DNA of 64,000 nt from Fen-999 sp044220545 (GTDB lineage Bacteria > Pseudomonadota > Gammaproteobacteria > Burkholderiales > Rhodocyclaceae): positions 84,495 to 148,494 of the forward strand of contig JBGAQX010000021.1 in NCBI GenBank assembly GCA_044220545.1, given 5' to 3'. Of the stretch, positions 43,654 through 53,802 are shown piece after piece. Position 1 is the stretch's first letter; each line of letters begins with the position of its first letter. Made by a program: the position numbers and the translations under genes. Under the pieces are notes generated by a model. The model searched no databases. It saw nothing but the letters and a program-made list of their open reading frames with translations, and had not been told where the DNA came from.

Positions 43654-45644
43654 TCAGAGCCCCGCCGCCACCTCGGTACCTTGGGCGATGGCACGCTTGG
43701 CATCCAGCTCGGCGGCCACATCCGCGCCGCCGATCACCCTGACCTCGATCCCCTTCGCCCGCAGCGGCGCCTCCAGCTCGCGCAGCGGCTCCTGCCCGGC
43801 GCAGACCACCACCGTATCGACCTCTAGCAGTTGCGATCGGCCATCGATGACGACATGCAAGCCGGCGTCGTCGATGCGCTCATAGGCGACGCCGCCCAGC
43901 ATCTTCACGCCCCGCCGCGCCAGCGTCGTACGGCGTATCCAGCCGGTGGTCTTGGCCAGGTTCTCGCCGACCTTGGTCTGGCTGCGCTGAAGCAGCCACA
44001 CCGACCGGTCACCAGGGTCTTCCTCGGGCCGACAAACACCGCCCCGGGCCTGGTAATCGACGTCGATACCCCAGGCACGCCGGTAGCGATCGAGTTCGGC
44101 GCCGTCATGGCCATCCGCCGCGTGGGTGAGCAACTCGCAGACATCGAAGCCGATACCGCCGGCGCCCATCACCGCGACGCGCCGCCCCACCGGCTTGAGC
44201 CCTTTGATGGCATCGACGTAGCCGACCACCTTGGGGTGGTCGATGCCGGCGATCGCCGGTCGGCGCGGCGTGATGCCGCTCGCCAGCAACACGACGTCGA
44301 ACCCCGCCAGATCATCCACCGTGGCCCGCTGGTTGAGGCGCAGGGTGACGCCGGCCTGCTCCAGGCGCCGGCCGAAGTAGCGCAGCGTCTGGGCAAATTC
44401 CTCCTTGCCGGGAATGCGCGAGGCCAGATTGAACTGGCCACCGATCCGGTCGGCGGCCTCGAACAACGTCACGCGGTGGCCGCGCTCGGCGGCGGTGGCG
44501 GCGGCCGCCATGCCCGCCGGGCCGGCGCCGACGACAGCGATACGCCTCGGCGTCGCGGCCGGCTCGATGCGCCATTGGAGCAGGCTTTGCCCGCGAAGAT
44601 GTGGTCCAGACAGGCCTGGTTGCAGGCGATGCAGGTATTGATGTCCTCCGCCCTGCCCTGCGCCGCCTTGGCGACGAACTCGGCATCGGCGAGAAAGGGG
44701 CGCGCCATGGACACCATGTCGGCATCGCCGCGCGCCAGAACGGCTTCGGCCACCGCCGGCGAGTTGATGCGATTCGAGGTGATCAACGGCACCTTGACGG
44801 CCCCCTTCAGTTTTGCCGTCACCCACGCATAGGCGGCCGCCGGCACCATGGTGGCGATGGTCGGCACCCTTGCCTCGTGCCAGCCGATGCCGGTATTGAT
44901 CAGCGTGGCGCCGGCTACTTCGACGGCCCGCGCCAGATCGACCACTTCCTGCCAGGTGCTACCGTCCTCCACCAGATCGAGCATCGACAGCCGGTAGATG
45001 AGGATGAAACGCTCGCCGACCGCCGCGCGGACGCGGCGCACGATCTCCAGCGGGAAGCGAAAGCGGTTCTCCGCGCTGCCGCCCCAGCGGTCATCGCGGC
45101 GATTGGTGCGCGGCGCGATGAACTGGTTGATCAGGTAGCCCTCGGAACCCATGATTTCCACGCCGTCATAGCCGGCCGCCTGGGCCAGCGCGGCGCAGCG
45201 GACGTAGTCGGCGATGGTGCGCTCGATGTCGGCCTCGTCCATGGCCCGAGGCACGAAGGGTGAAATCGGCGCCTGCAGGGCCGATGGCGCAACGGACTTG
45301 GGTTGCAAGGCGTAGCGGCCGGTATGCAGGATCTGCATACAGATGCGGCCGCCCTCGGCATGGACGGCGTCGGTGACCATGCGGTGATGCCCGACTTCGC
45401 CCTCGTCGGCGAGCACCGCGGCGCCGGGGAAGCCCCGCCCCTCCTTGTTGGGCGAGATGCCGCCGGTGACGATCAGCCCGACGCCGCCGCGCGCGCGCGC
45501 CGCGTAGAACGCGGCGAGGCGCGCGAAGCCATCCGGCGCTTCTTCGAGGCCGGTATGCATCGAACCCATCAGCACGCGATTGGGCAGCGTACAGAACCCC
45601 AAATCGAGGGGAGCCAGCAAATGAGGGAAAGGGCTCGTGGTCAT
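43654..45644 (-). pseudogene. fadH: 2,4-dienoyl-CoA reductase, frameshifted by a deletion
   Basis: Two overlapping minus-strand frames together make the FadH protein of about 670 residues. The first (from 45644) holds the FMN TIM barrel (PLDLGFCTLPNRVLMGSMHTGLEE) and reaches the iron-sulfur motif CIACNQACLDHIFAGKAC near 44600. The second frame resumes at WRIEPAATPRRIAVVGAGPAG and carries the FAD and NADPH domains to the stop at 43654. Between them, the usual SCLVNPRACHE segment, including the fourth [4Fe-4S] Cys, is missing. The lesion is therefore a small deletion that also shifts the frame. The first frame ends in a Pro-rich artefact tail. A sequencing error would not easily explain the loss of about a dozen residues. 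No role is expected for the product unless two split halves work. Confidence 0.78.
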
Positions 45645-45731
45645 GGCAATCGACCCATGGTCTTAAAACACTCATTCTGGCACGCCCCGCCGCATCGCGC
45701 GCCGGCTCTCGATGCCGATCGGCGGGAAACG

Positions 45732-47780
45732 CTATTTCAGGACGGAATACACGCTGCTGTAGTCGTCGCGCCAGATGCGGAAACCCGGTTTGGCCGGGAT
45801 CTCGGTGGTGGCGTCACGCAGCTTGTCCCCGGCGAAAAAACTCGGATCGCCGCTCACCAGCACCCAGGAGGAACGATAGACCAGACGGTCCGGGTCGCCC
45901 GGGATGGAGACCATCCGCGCCCGCCGGCCGAAGCTTTCCGCCGCCGCCTTGACCACGGGCGCCAGGTCGAGGAAACGATTGGTGACATGGATCGCCAGCA
46001 CGCCATCGGGTTTCAGGTGCCGGAAGTAGTTGGCGAAGGCCTCGCGGGTCAGCAGATGGATGGGCACCGCGTCCCCGGAAAAAGCATCGGCGACCAGAAC
46101 GTCGAACCGCTGTGGGGCTTCGCGATCCAGCGACAAGCGCGCGTCGCCGAGCACCATGTCCGTGCTTGCCTTGGTGCGCGACAGATAGGTGAAATGCGAT
46201 TTCGCCAGATCGATGACCAGCGGATCGATCTCGTAGAGCCGGTAGTAATCGCCGGGCCGGCCATAGGCGACCAGGGTGCCGACGCCCAGGCCAATGACGC
46301 CGACGCGCAGCGGCCCCTGCGCCGCCTTGGCCAGCAGCGCCCGGCCGGCACCACCGTCGTGGCTGTAGTAGGCGGTTGGTTCGTCCTCGCGACCGCTGGC
46401 GGCGAACTGCCGACCGTGCACGATCTGGCCGTGCAACAGGGTCCGATACGCGTCCTTGCCCTCGCCGCGCTGAAATACCCGCAGGGTGCCGTAGAAGTTG
46501 CGCGTCGTCACTTTGGCGTCTTCCAGTTCCTCCCAATGGTCCATGACGCGCACGGTGGCGATACCCAAGGTCAGCGCAATGGCCGTCCCCCAACCCGTCA
46601 GGTGCCGCCTGCGGCTGGAGAAGGCGTGACCGCCGAGCACGACCACCGAGGCCACCAGCGCCGTCAGCACCAGGCCGATGGACAGCTCGTAGTTGCTGTT
46701 GAACGTATAGGGCGCGACCACGCCGACGAACAGACCGCCGATGGCACCGCCGGTGGCCAGCATCAGGTAATAGCCGGTCAGATGCGATGGATGCGGCTGC
46801 ATGCGCGACAACTCGCCATGGCAGACCATGCAGGCGACGAAGAAGGCGGCCAGATTGATGCCGGTGGCCGCCAGCAGCGGCAAGGCGGAAACGCCGAGCG
46901 TCGGCAGGTAGGCCATGGCCCCCAAACCGATTGCCAGTAGTGGCAGGAACAGGCGGCGCTGGTACCAGCCGCGGCGCTCGAAACTAAGAATGAAGGACAG
47001 CAGGTACAGGGCGAGCGGCACCACCCACAGCAGCGGAATGGGCGCGATGTTCTCGGTCAGATAACTGGTGTCGGCCACCAGCAGGATCGACGGACAGGCC
47101 GCCAATGCCGCCCAGGCGAGCCGCTGGCGCCCGGTCGGCGCCGGCTCGCTGGAATGGCGCAGCGAAGCGTGGCCCGCCTCGCCGAGGCGCCCGCGCCAGG
47201 CCAACAGACCGCACAGCACGGCAAAGGCGACGAACAATGCCGACCAGCCATACGACTGCCAGCGCGTCGGCAGCACCGGCTCGACCGCCACCGGGTAAGC
47301 CAGCAGCGCCAGCAGAGACCCGAAGTTCGACAACGCGAAGAGTCGGTAAGGCACCGCGCCCGAGCGTTCGCGGGCAAACCACGCCTGGATCAGCGGCCCG
47401 GTGGTGGACAGCACGAAATAGGGCAGGCCGATGGTGGCCGCCAGCAAGGCCAGGATGCGACCGGTCGGGTTCTCGCCACCCGTTGGCCGCCAGTCGTCGC
47501 TGGGACTCAGCGGCAGCAGCAGCAGGCTGACCGCGAGCAGCGAGATGTGCAGCAGGCTCTGCTGGCGCGGCGAAAGAAAACGGACGATCCAGTGCGAATA
47601 CAGGTAGCCGAGCAGCAGCAGCATCTGGAAAAACAGCATGCAGGTGGTCCACACCGACGCCGAGCCACCGAACCAGGGCAGGATCATCTTGCCGATCAGC
47701 GGTTGCACCTGAAACAGCAGAAAAGCGCTCAGGAAGATGGTCAGGCCATAGAGAAAGGCCAGGCGCAGGTTGGCGTGCAT
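45732..47780 (-). CDS. Membrane-fused spermidine synthase-like protein
   Basis: This is a 682-residue protein. The N-terminal 430 residues contain about a dozen hydrophobic helices (LYGLTIFLSAFLLFQVQPLIGKMILPWFGGSASVW at the start). The C-terminal 230 residues are a Rossmann methyltransferase/spermidine synthase fold: LRVGVIGLGVGTLVAYG, YRLYEIDPLVIDLAKSHFTY, VLGDARLSLDRE and DVLVADAFSGDAVPIHLLT. This MFS-like plus aminopropyltransferase-like fusion is a known family of unclear substrate. The gene stands alone on the minus strand. There is no missing motif, but polyamine synthesis is not proven for such fusions. Confidence 0.88.
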   Translation of the reverse strand: MHANLRLAFLYGLTIFLSAFLLFQVQPLIGKMILPWFGGSASVWTTCMLFFQMLLLLGYLYSHWIVRFLSPRQQSLLHISLLAVSLLLLPLSPSDDWRPTGGENPTGRILALLAATIGLPYFVLSTTGPLIQAWFARERSGAVPYRLFALSNFGSLLALLAYPVAVEPVLPTRWQSYGWSALFVAFAVLCGLLAWRGRLGEAGHASLRHSSEPAPTGRQRLAWAALAACPSILLVADTSYLTENIAPIPLLWVVPLALYLLSFILSFERRGWYQRRLFLPLLAIGLGAMAYLPTLGVSALPLLAATGINLAAFFVACMVCHGELSRMQPHPSHLTGYYLMLATGGAIGGLFVGVVAPYTFNSNYELSIGLVLTALVASVVVLGGHAFSSRRRHLTGWGTAIALTLGIATVRVMDHWEELEDAKVTTRNFYGTLRVFQRGEGKDAYRTLLHGQIVHGRQFAASGREDEPTAYYSHDGGAGRALLAKAAQGPLRVGVIGLGVGTLVAYGRPGDYYRLYEIDPLVIDLAKSHFTYLSRTKASTDMVLGDARLSLDREAPQRFDVLVADAFSGDAVPIHLLTREAFANYFRHLKPDGVLAIHVTNRFLDLAPVVKAAAESFGRRARMVSIPGDPDRLVYRSSWVLVSGDPSFFAGDKLRDATTEIPAKPGFRIWRDDYSSVYSVLK

Positions 47781-47860
47781 CGTGTTGTTCCGGTGGAGGG
47801 GCGGTCGAGGACCGGCATGCTATCCGATTCGCCGGCCGGGGTGCGCCGCATCGACCGGGA

Positions 47861-48730
47861 CTAATCGGCGCTACCCGAGATAACCGCGCCGCATTCGTCA
47901 ATCAGGGTGACCAGCTCAGTCTCGTCGACCGCGAGAAGCTGGAGGACGACACCGGAGACCTTGCCCCACTCCTGCGTCCGGGCCAGCCCGGTCCGCTCCT
48001 GGATCAGGTGTTCCGCCAGGTGGGCGATGGCGATCAGGCGCCACGACAGGCCCGCCACCGAAGACGCGCCCTGCTGCTCTTCCAGCCGAGAGAGATCGTG
48101 GTGGTGGAGGATCGCCAGCGCGATCTCGTCCGGCAACAACCAGGACTCGGCCAACGAAGCCCCCATCTCGGCATGGTTCACCGAGAGCAGTTGATCTTCG
48201 ACCGCCGTGAAGCTCAGTTCCGTTTCCGCGTTGGCCTTGGCCAGCACCGAACGATACTCGGGAAAGGGAATCATCAGCACCGGTATGCCGCAATCGCGAA
48301 ACAGGCCGAATGTATGGGCATCCTCGGGGCGAATCCTCGAGCGTGCCTTGCACCGTTTGGCCAGCCAACCGGACACCCGGGCGGTCTTGGCGGAGGCATC
48401 CCAGAAACGCTCCATGTCCGGCACGTGCTGAAAGGCCTTGCGCAGCTCGATGCCGGCAATGGTACTGACGACCGTCTTGAGCCCGAGAACAAGCAATGCC
48501 TCATGGACGGTGCGGACCTTCTTGTTGAAACCGAAGAACGGCGAGTTCGTGGTCTTGATGAGCGCCGCCGCCATCGCGACATCCGCACCCAAAATCTTGG
48601 CCAAGCGGCTGAAATCGGGCTCATCCTTGGCCATCTCCCGATCGATCTCGAGAAGAATGGTCGGACGCGGCGGAATGCCGATGTCCCGCAGCGCAATGCC
48701 CATCCGGTCTTCAATATTCGGTTGATCCAT
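47861..48730 (-). CDS. HDOD-domain signalling protein
   Basis: This is a 289-residue protein from the ATG at 48730. A GTG 12 bases upstream is the alternative; neither has a clear Shine-Dalgarno. The HDOD domain spans about residues 15-210: IGIPPRPTILLEIDREM, PDFSRLAKILGADVAMAAALIKTTNSPFFG, VRTVHEALLVLGLKTV and FRDCGIPVLMIPFPEY. HDOD proteins are HD-related regulators, often without phosphodiesterase activity, in motility and second-messenger circuits. It lies 36 bp downstream of the hybrid histidine kinase and could be co-transcribed with it. Confidence 0.88.
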   Translation of the reverse strand: MDQPNIEDRMGIALRDIGIPPRPTILLEIDREMAKDEPDFSRLAKILGADVAMAAALIKTTNSPFFGFNKKVRTVHEALLVLGLKTVVSTIAGIELRKAFQHVPDMERFWDASAKTARVSGWLAKRCKARSRIRPEDAHTFGLFRDCGIPVLMIPFPEYRSVLAKANAETELSFTAVEDQLLSVNHAEMGASLAESWLLPDEIALAILHHHDLSRLEEQQGASSVAGLSWRLIAIAHLAEHLIQERTGLARTQEWGKVSGVVLQLLAVDETELVTLIDECGAVISGSAD

Positions 48731-48765
48731 GGTGTTCCGCACCGGCGTTGCCGCGTCGCTACCGT

Positions 48766-51700
48766 CTAGTCCATTTGGTTCGATGATACACGCGCGACAT
48801 CGGCGGATATTCCGTCCGTCGTCACGACCCCTTCGACAGCCGCCGCGAACGCGGTCAGCTCCCTACCCAATACCTCCACGATCCCCCGCAACCGGACGTC
48901 GCCGGCATTCTCGAGCATGGCCTGCTCCAGATCGGCCGCCAGGGCCTGGAGGCGGAAGGCGCCGAGGGTGCCGGCGGCGCCTTTCAGCGAATGAGCGAGG
49001 CGCTGCGCCGCCTCGAAGTCGCCGCCGGCGAGATGCGCCAACATGGTATCCATGTCCTGGACATGACTGGCGGCGAACAATCTCAACAGCTCCCCATAGC
49101 GGCCTACCCGGCCACGCAGGCTACGCAGGCCAACCGACGGGTCGAGACCCGGTATGTCGCTCAGACTGCCCTTCGGCGCGGCGGTTGGCGTGGCCGGCAC
49201 AACCGGCGCGGGCCGCGGAACCGCGCTGGACCGCTCGGCCGGAAGGTCGGTCGCCTTTTCCGGCAGCCACTTGAGGATGGTGGCGAACAGAATGTCGGGA
49301 TCCACGGGCTTGCCGACATGGTCATTCATGCCAGCCGCCAGGCAGCGCCGACGGTCCTCGTCGAAGGCATTGGCCGTCATCGCCAGAATCGGCAGGACCT
49401 GCCGCCCGGGTAGCTTCCGGATGGCGGCGGTTGCCTCCAGACCATCCATGTTGGGCATTTGCACATCCATCAGGATCAGGTCGTAGGGGGTGGACTGAAC
49501 CAGAGCGAGCGCCTCCTGGCCGTCCTGCGCCACGTCGACCCGCAAACCGACACCGCGCAGGAGTTCCAGCGCCACCTCCTGGTTGATCGGATTGTCCTCG
49601 GCCAGCAGTATCCGCACACCCTGCCGGGCCGCGAGCGCCTGCTGGGCGCCAGCCCCGGTGCGACCGGCGCCGGATTCCGCCCGACCGCCGACATCGTCGC
49701 CCGGTGGCGGCACGGCCGCCTGGCTGCGCTCCAGTGCGGCGGTAAACCAGAAGGTGCTGCCCCGCCCCGGTTCACTGTCGAGCCCCACTTCGCCGCCCAT
49801 TAGTTGTGCCAGCCGGTGGCTGATCGTCAAGCCGAGGCCGGTACCGCCGTACTTGCGGGTAGTCGCGGCATCCGCCTGGACGAAAGCCTGGAACAGGCGC
49901 TTCTGATCATCCGGACCAATACCGATACCGGTATCGGTGACCTCCCACCGAGTCAGAAGCCGTCCCTCCGCTTCCGCCACGAGCCGTACGCGCATGTTCA
50001 CCGAACCGTGCTCGGTGAACTTGACCGCGTTGCCGACGAAATTGAGCAGAATCTGCCCGAGGCGCAGCGGATCGCCCCGGAGCATGCCATCGAGCTCTGG
50101 CGCCACGAACTTGCTCAAGGTGAGGCCCTTGGCCCTGGTTCGTTCGGAAACCAGCATGCTCACCCGCTTCAGTACCTGATCGACCTGGAAGTCGGTGGTC
50201 TCCAGGAGCAGTTTCCCGGCCTCGATCTTCGAGACGTCCAGGATGTCGTTGATGATCTGCAACAGATGATCGGCGGCGTCGCCGATCTTGCCCAGATGGG
50301 CACGCTGCCGAGGGTCGGTCGTATCCTGCTGGGCGAGGTGGGTGAAACCCATGATGGCGTTCATGGGTGTCCGGATCTCGTGGCTCATGTTGGCCAGGAA
50401 GCTGCTCTTCGCGCGGCTGGCCTGCTCGGCCGCCTCCTTGGCGACGGCAAGTTCCTGTTCCGCCCGACGACGCATGACGATGCGCCAAAGGTCTTCGCCG
50501 ATCAATTGCAACTGGTGGGCGTCGGAGTCGTCGTAGTCCGCCGCCTTGTTGCCGACACCGAAGAGCACCCGTACCTTGTCCCCCTCGATGATGGGCACGC
50601 CCAGATGCCGCACCAGGTGGGCGTGGCCCTCCGGGTAGCCGTGTCGATCGGGGAGGCTCTGGTAGTCGTTATGCAGCACCGGCCGCCGCTGGCGCAAAGA
50701 GTCGGCCCAGACACCCGCCCGGGGTACCGGGTAGTGCTTGTCGTGGGCTGCCGTGCAGTACTTCAGGGTCGCCTCGGACCAGGTGTAGAGCTCGATGGTC
50801 TTCTCGTCCTCATTAACGAAATGGAGGTAGCCGATCTCGCTGTCCGTGAGGCGCACGGCCTCCTCGATGCCGCGCTGGAGCAACTCCTTTTCCTCGAGTT
50901 CCCCGGCGGCCTGGCTCATGTCGAACATGGCCTTGAGGCGGCGGTCACTGATTTGCAGGCGCCGGTTGGCCGCCTCCAGATCGGCGGTACGACTGGCCAC
51001 CATTTCCTCCAGGTGGTGCTGGTGCAGCTCCAGCTCGGCCGCCACCCGCTTGCGCTCGTCGATGTCCTGGAAGGTCCCGATGATGAATGCCCCGCCGTCG
51101 GAATCCACGCGGCCGATACAGCGCAGTTCGGCCCAGAAGCGACGACCCGAGGCGGCGATCATTTCGGTTTCGAAGGTGAACGGCGTGCCGTGCTCCCAGG
51201 CGGCGAGCAGGCGCTTCTTGATTTCCGGGAGATACTCCGGGGCGTAGTAGCGCAGACCGTCCTCCAGGCCGGCGGGGGGCTGCTCGAGCGGATGTTCGAC
51301 CAGGCGATAGACCTCATCGGTCCACAGCAGCATGTCGGTGGCCGGGTTGGCTTTCCAGCCGCCCACATGGGCGATGGCCTGGGTCTCGCGCAGGAACAGC
51401 GCCGATTCGGTGAGCGTGCGCGCGGCCTGTTTCTGCTCCGTCACATCGTGCCAGACATGGGCCAGATAGGTGCGGCCGCCGATCAGCACGGGCCGGTTGC
51501 TGATCCGACGATCGAGCAATCGGCCGTCCTTGTGTCGATGACGGTTCTCGAAGCGCAATCCGCCCGGGGTTGCCGCCGCCACCTTGACCTTTTCCCAGGT
51601 TTCCTCGGGCGTCATGCTGCCTTGCACATCGGGGAGTTTCAGGCGCGCAAACTCTTCCCGGGTGTAACCGAGTCCCTGGCAGGCGGCATCATTGAATTCG

Positions 51701-52560
51701 CTGAATTCCATCGTCTCGGCATCGACCAGTAGCATGCCCTCCGCGGCTCGATTGACGATGGCGCTGAAGACCGTCTCGCGTTCGCGCAGAGCCGCCTCGG
51801 CGACCTTCCGCCGGGCAGTATCGATCCCGAGTCCGACAAGGTAGGGGCGGCCATCGACCATGGTCCGCCGGCCGGTAAAAAGGTGCGAAATGGCCTGGCC
51901 GTCGGCCGTGCAAAGATCCGCCTCGATGGAAACCTCGCCCGTTCGTTGGGCGTCGCTGATTGCGGCGGCAATTCGCCGCACGTCGTCGCCGGCAAAGAAA
52001 TCGGTACCGTTCATGCGCCCAATGGTCTCCGCCGGAAGGCCGGTGATCTGGATGAGTTGATCGTTCCAGCGCACGATGCGTCCGGTCTCGTCCAGAAGGA
52101 AGAAGATGCCGGGCAAGCCGTTGATGAGATCGTCGGAGAGCTGCCTCGCCTCGCCCAGCGCCGCCTCGGCCTGCTTGTGCGCGGTGATGTCCTGAAACAC
52201 CGTATAGACGCCGATCGTCTGGTCGCCCGCCTCATCGAGGATCGGTGTGGCGCAGATGTTGATCCATGTCTGGCTGTCGAGTTGCGGATTGAAAATGCCC
52301 ATCACCACATCGCGGACCGCTTGTCGGGTCCGGAGCGCGACCATGGCCGGGTGTTCCAGCCCAGGGAAAGGAGTACCGTCCTCGCGCACCGCATGCCAGC
52401 GCGGGTCGATCGACGTCGCCCCGCGCATCTGGTCGATGCTCAGGCCGAGTGCTTTTTCGGCGGCGGGATTGGCGGCAACTATCTGCCCTTGGGCATCCTG
52501 ATAGACGATGCCCAGGGGCAGCGCGTCGAACAAGGGCCCGCTGTGGGGAAAGCTCTGCAC
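48766..52560 (-). CDS. Hybrid sensor histidine kinase with four PAS, GAF, REC and HPt
   Basis: This 1264-residue protein has the following order. PAS1 (FDALPLGIVYQDAQGQIVAAN), PAS2 (LINGLPGIFFLLDETGRIVRWND), PAS3 (EGMLLVDAETMEFSEFND) and PAS4 (GGWKANPATDMLLWTDEVY) come first. A GAF domain follows (about 545-690, with DSEIGYLHFVNEDEKT). Then come HisKA with phospho-acceptor His727 in MSHEIRTPMNA, an HATPase with TDTGIGIGPDD and GGTGLGLTIS, a receiver with Asp1032 in LILMDVQMPNMDG, and an HPt with His1190 in LAHSLKGAAGTLG. There is no transmembrane segment, so it senses cytoplasmic signals. All four phosphorelay residues are intact. The final output regulator is not adjacent; an HDOD protein lies just downstream. 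Confidence 0.94.
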   Translation of the reverse strand: MQSFPHSGPLFDALPLGIVYQDAQGQIVAANPAAEKALGLSIDQMRGATSIDPRWHAVREDGTPFPGLEHPAMVALRTRQAVRDVVMGIFNPQLDSQTWINICATPILDEAGDQTIGVYTVFQDITAHKQAEAALGEARQLSDDLINGLPGIFFLLDETGRIVRWNDQLIQITGLPAETIGRMNGTDFFAGDDVRRIAAAISDAQRTGEVSIEADLCTADGQAISHLFTGRRTMVDGRPYLVGLGIDTARRKVAEAALRERETVFSAIVNRAAEGMLLVDAETMEFSEFNDAACQGLGYTREEFARLKLPDVQGSMTPEETWEKVKVAAATPGGLRFENRHRHKDGRLLDRRISNRPVLIGGRTYLAHVWHDVTEQKQAARTLTESALFLRETQAIAHVGGWKANPATDMLLWTDEVYRLVEHPLEQPPAGLEDGLRYYAPEYLPEIKKRLLAAWEHGTPFTFETEMIAASGRRFWAELRCIGRVDSDGGAFIIGTFQDIDERKRVAAELELHQHHLEEMVASRTADLEAANRRLQISDRRLKAMFDMSQAAGELEEKELLQRGIEEAVRLTDSEIGYLHFVNEDEKTIELYTWSEATLKYCTAAHDKHYPVPRAGVWADSLRQRRPVLHNDYQSLPDRHGYPEGHAHLVRHLGVPIIEGDKVRVLFGVGNKAADYDDSDAHQLQLIGEDLWRIVMRRRAEQELAVAKEAAEQASRAKSSFLANMSHEIRTPMNAIMGFTHLAQQDTTDPRQRAHLGKIGDAADHLLQIINDILDVSKIEAGKLLLETTDFQVDQVLKRVSMLVSERTRAKGLTLSKFVAPELDGMLRGDPLRLGQILLNFVGNAVKFTEHGSVNMRVRLVAEAEGRLLTRWEVTDTGIGIGPDDQKRLFQAFVQADAATTRKYGGTGLGLTISHRLAQLMGGEVGLDSEPGRGSTFWFTAALERSQAAVPPPGDDVGGRAESGAGRTGAGAQQALAARQGVRILLAEDNPINQEVALELLRGVGLRVDVAQDGQEALALVQSTPYDLILMDVQMPNMDGLEATAAIRKLPGRQVLPILAMTANAFDEDRRRCLAAGMNDHVGKPVDPDILFATILKWLPEKATDLPAERSSAVPRPAPVVPATPTAAPKGSLSDIPGLDPSVGLRSLRGRVGRYGELLRLFAASHVQDMDTMLAHLAGGDFEAAQRLAHSLKGAAGTLGAFRLQALAADLEQAMLENAGDVRLRGIVEVLGRELTAFAAAVEGVVTTDGISADVARVSSNQMD

Positions 52561-52689
52561 GGTGTCACCAACGAAAGCTGCGCAATGTTGCTATATGGAA
52601 GCGCCTGTCACGCCGCCAGAATAACGCCAACGTGGTCGCGTGTCACACTTTAGTAATATGCCGACCACCGGCGCGCCGCTCCCGGTCGG

Positions 52690-53802
52690 TCAGGACGCGA
52701 TCGCCCAGACCTTGCCCCACGGCACCTTTCGCAACTGATTGACCGAAAACGAGGCGTGGCCGCGGATGCCATAGGCTTGCTTGCCGGTCAGCCGCACCTT
52801 GGGCCGGTGATCGATCTCGCCGGAAGGTGTCATGATGCTGACCACGAACCTCGGCGCCGCCGCGCCCTTCGTCCAGCCGGTCACCAGCGCCGTTTCCCGG
52901 TTGGCCAGGCGAACCAGGCTACCCGGCGGATGAGCGCCGAACTGCTTCCTGAGCTCGCAAAGGGCGTGGTCGTCGAGGCGCCGCCGCTCCCTTTGGAACA
53001 TGTCGTCGAGTATCGCCTTGGGCGCGCCAAGGATGCGGTCGGCGCCGGGATTGGCAAGCGCGCACCAGACATCCGCCACCCTGAGAATCCGCGCTTCCAG
53101 GGGAATGTCGTCGCGGCTGTTGCCATACGGATAGCCGCTGCCGTCGGTGTTTTCGTGATGCTGCTCCACCGCGTCTATCCAGCGCACGTCGATTCCGGGC
53201 GTTTCCATGAGCCTCCGGGCGGCCAGCAGCGGATGGCCGCCGATATCGCTCCTGCGGCCGGGTTCCAGCCGCCCGCGCACCATCGCACAGTCGTCGTGCA
53301 GGGCGAGACTGGCCACATTCATCGTCAGGGCCGCCCTGGCCACGGTCGCCAGCGTACGGTCGTCCAGTTCCAGCCACATGCCGAGCGTCACCGCCGTTAT
53401 TGCCACGGCGAAACTGTGCCTGACGGCATGGCTCTGTATCGGCATGTGCATCGCCATGCCACTGCACAAGGCGGAGTTGGTGCGGACCAGGAGGATCAGG
53501 CTCTGCGCAATGTCGTCGATCCAGCGGGCATCCCTGGCCTCGCCGCCCCAGACGGCGGCGATTCGCGAATACTCGTGGGCCCGCTCGACCAGCGCATCGA
53601 GCGACGCGCAATCGCCCTCCGCATCGTTGTCGTCGGCGGCGCGGAAGAGTTGCTGGCGCCCCGGGGCGTGATGCTGGCCGGACAGGACCGATCCCATCCG
53701 GGAGAACAATACGCCGCGATGGTTGAACACATCGAACGGCAAGGGCTGGCCAAGCGCCGCCGGGTCGGGCGAGAAAGGTCGCAGGCGAGACAAGGCATTC
53801 AT
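52690..53802 (-). CDS. HD-GYP-like protein with degenerate HD motif
   Basis: This is a 370-residue protein. The GYP part is intact (VEQHHENTDGSGYPYGNS), as is the region LEARILRVADVWCALANP. The catalytic HD pair normally written HDIGK is replaced: the corresponding stretch reads ARAALTMNVASLALHDD. Phosphodiesterase activity on c-di-GMP is therefore doubtful, and the domain may only bind or regulate. The C-terminal 90 residues add a beta-rich domain (GSLVRLANRETALVTGW). A probable role is in the same c-di-GMP circuit as the GGDEF gene on the opposite strand, 366 bp away. Confidence 0.78.
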   Translation of the reverse strand: MNALSRLRPFSPDPAALGQPLPFDVFNHRGVLFSRMGSVLSGQHHAPGRQQLFRAADDNDAEGDCASLDALVERAHEYSRIAAVWGGEARDARWIDDIAQSLILLVRTNSALCSGMAMHMPIQSHAVRHSFAVAITAVTLGMWLELDDRTLATVARAALTMNVASLALHDDCAMVRGRLEPGRRSDIGGHPLLAARRLMETPGIDVRWIDAVEQHHENTDGSGYPYGNSRDDIPLEARILRVADVWCALANPGADRILGAPKAILDDMFQRERRRLDDHALCELRKQFGAHPPGSLVRLANRETALVTGWTKGAAAPRFVVSIMTPSGEIDHRPKVRLTGKQAYGIRGHASFSVNQLRKVPWGKVWAIAS

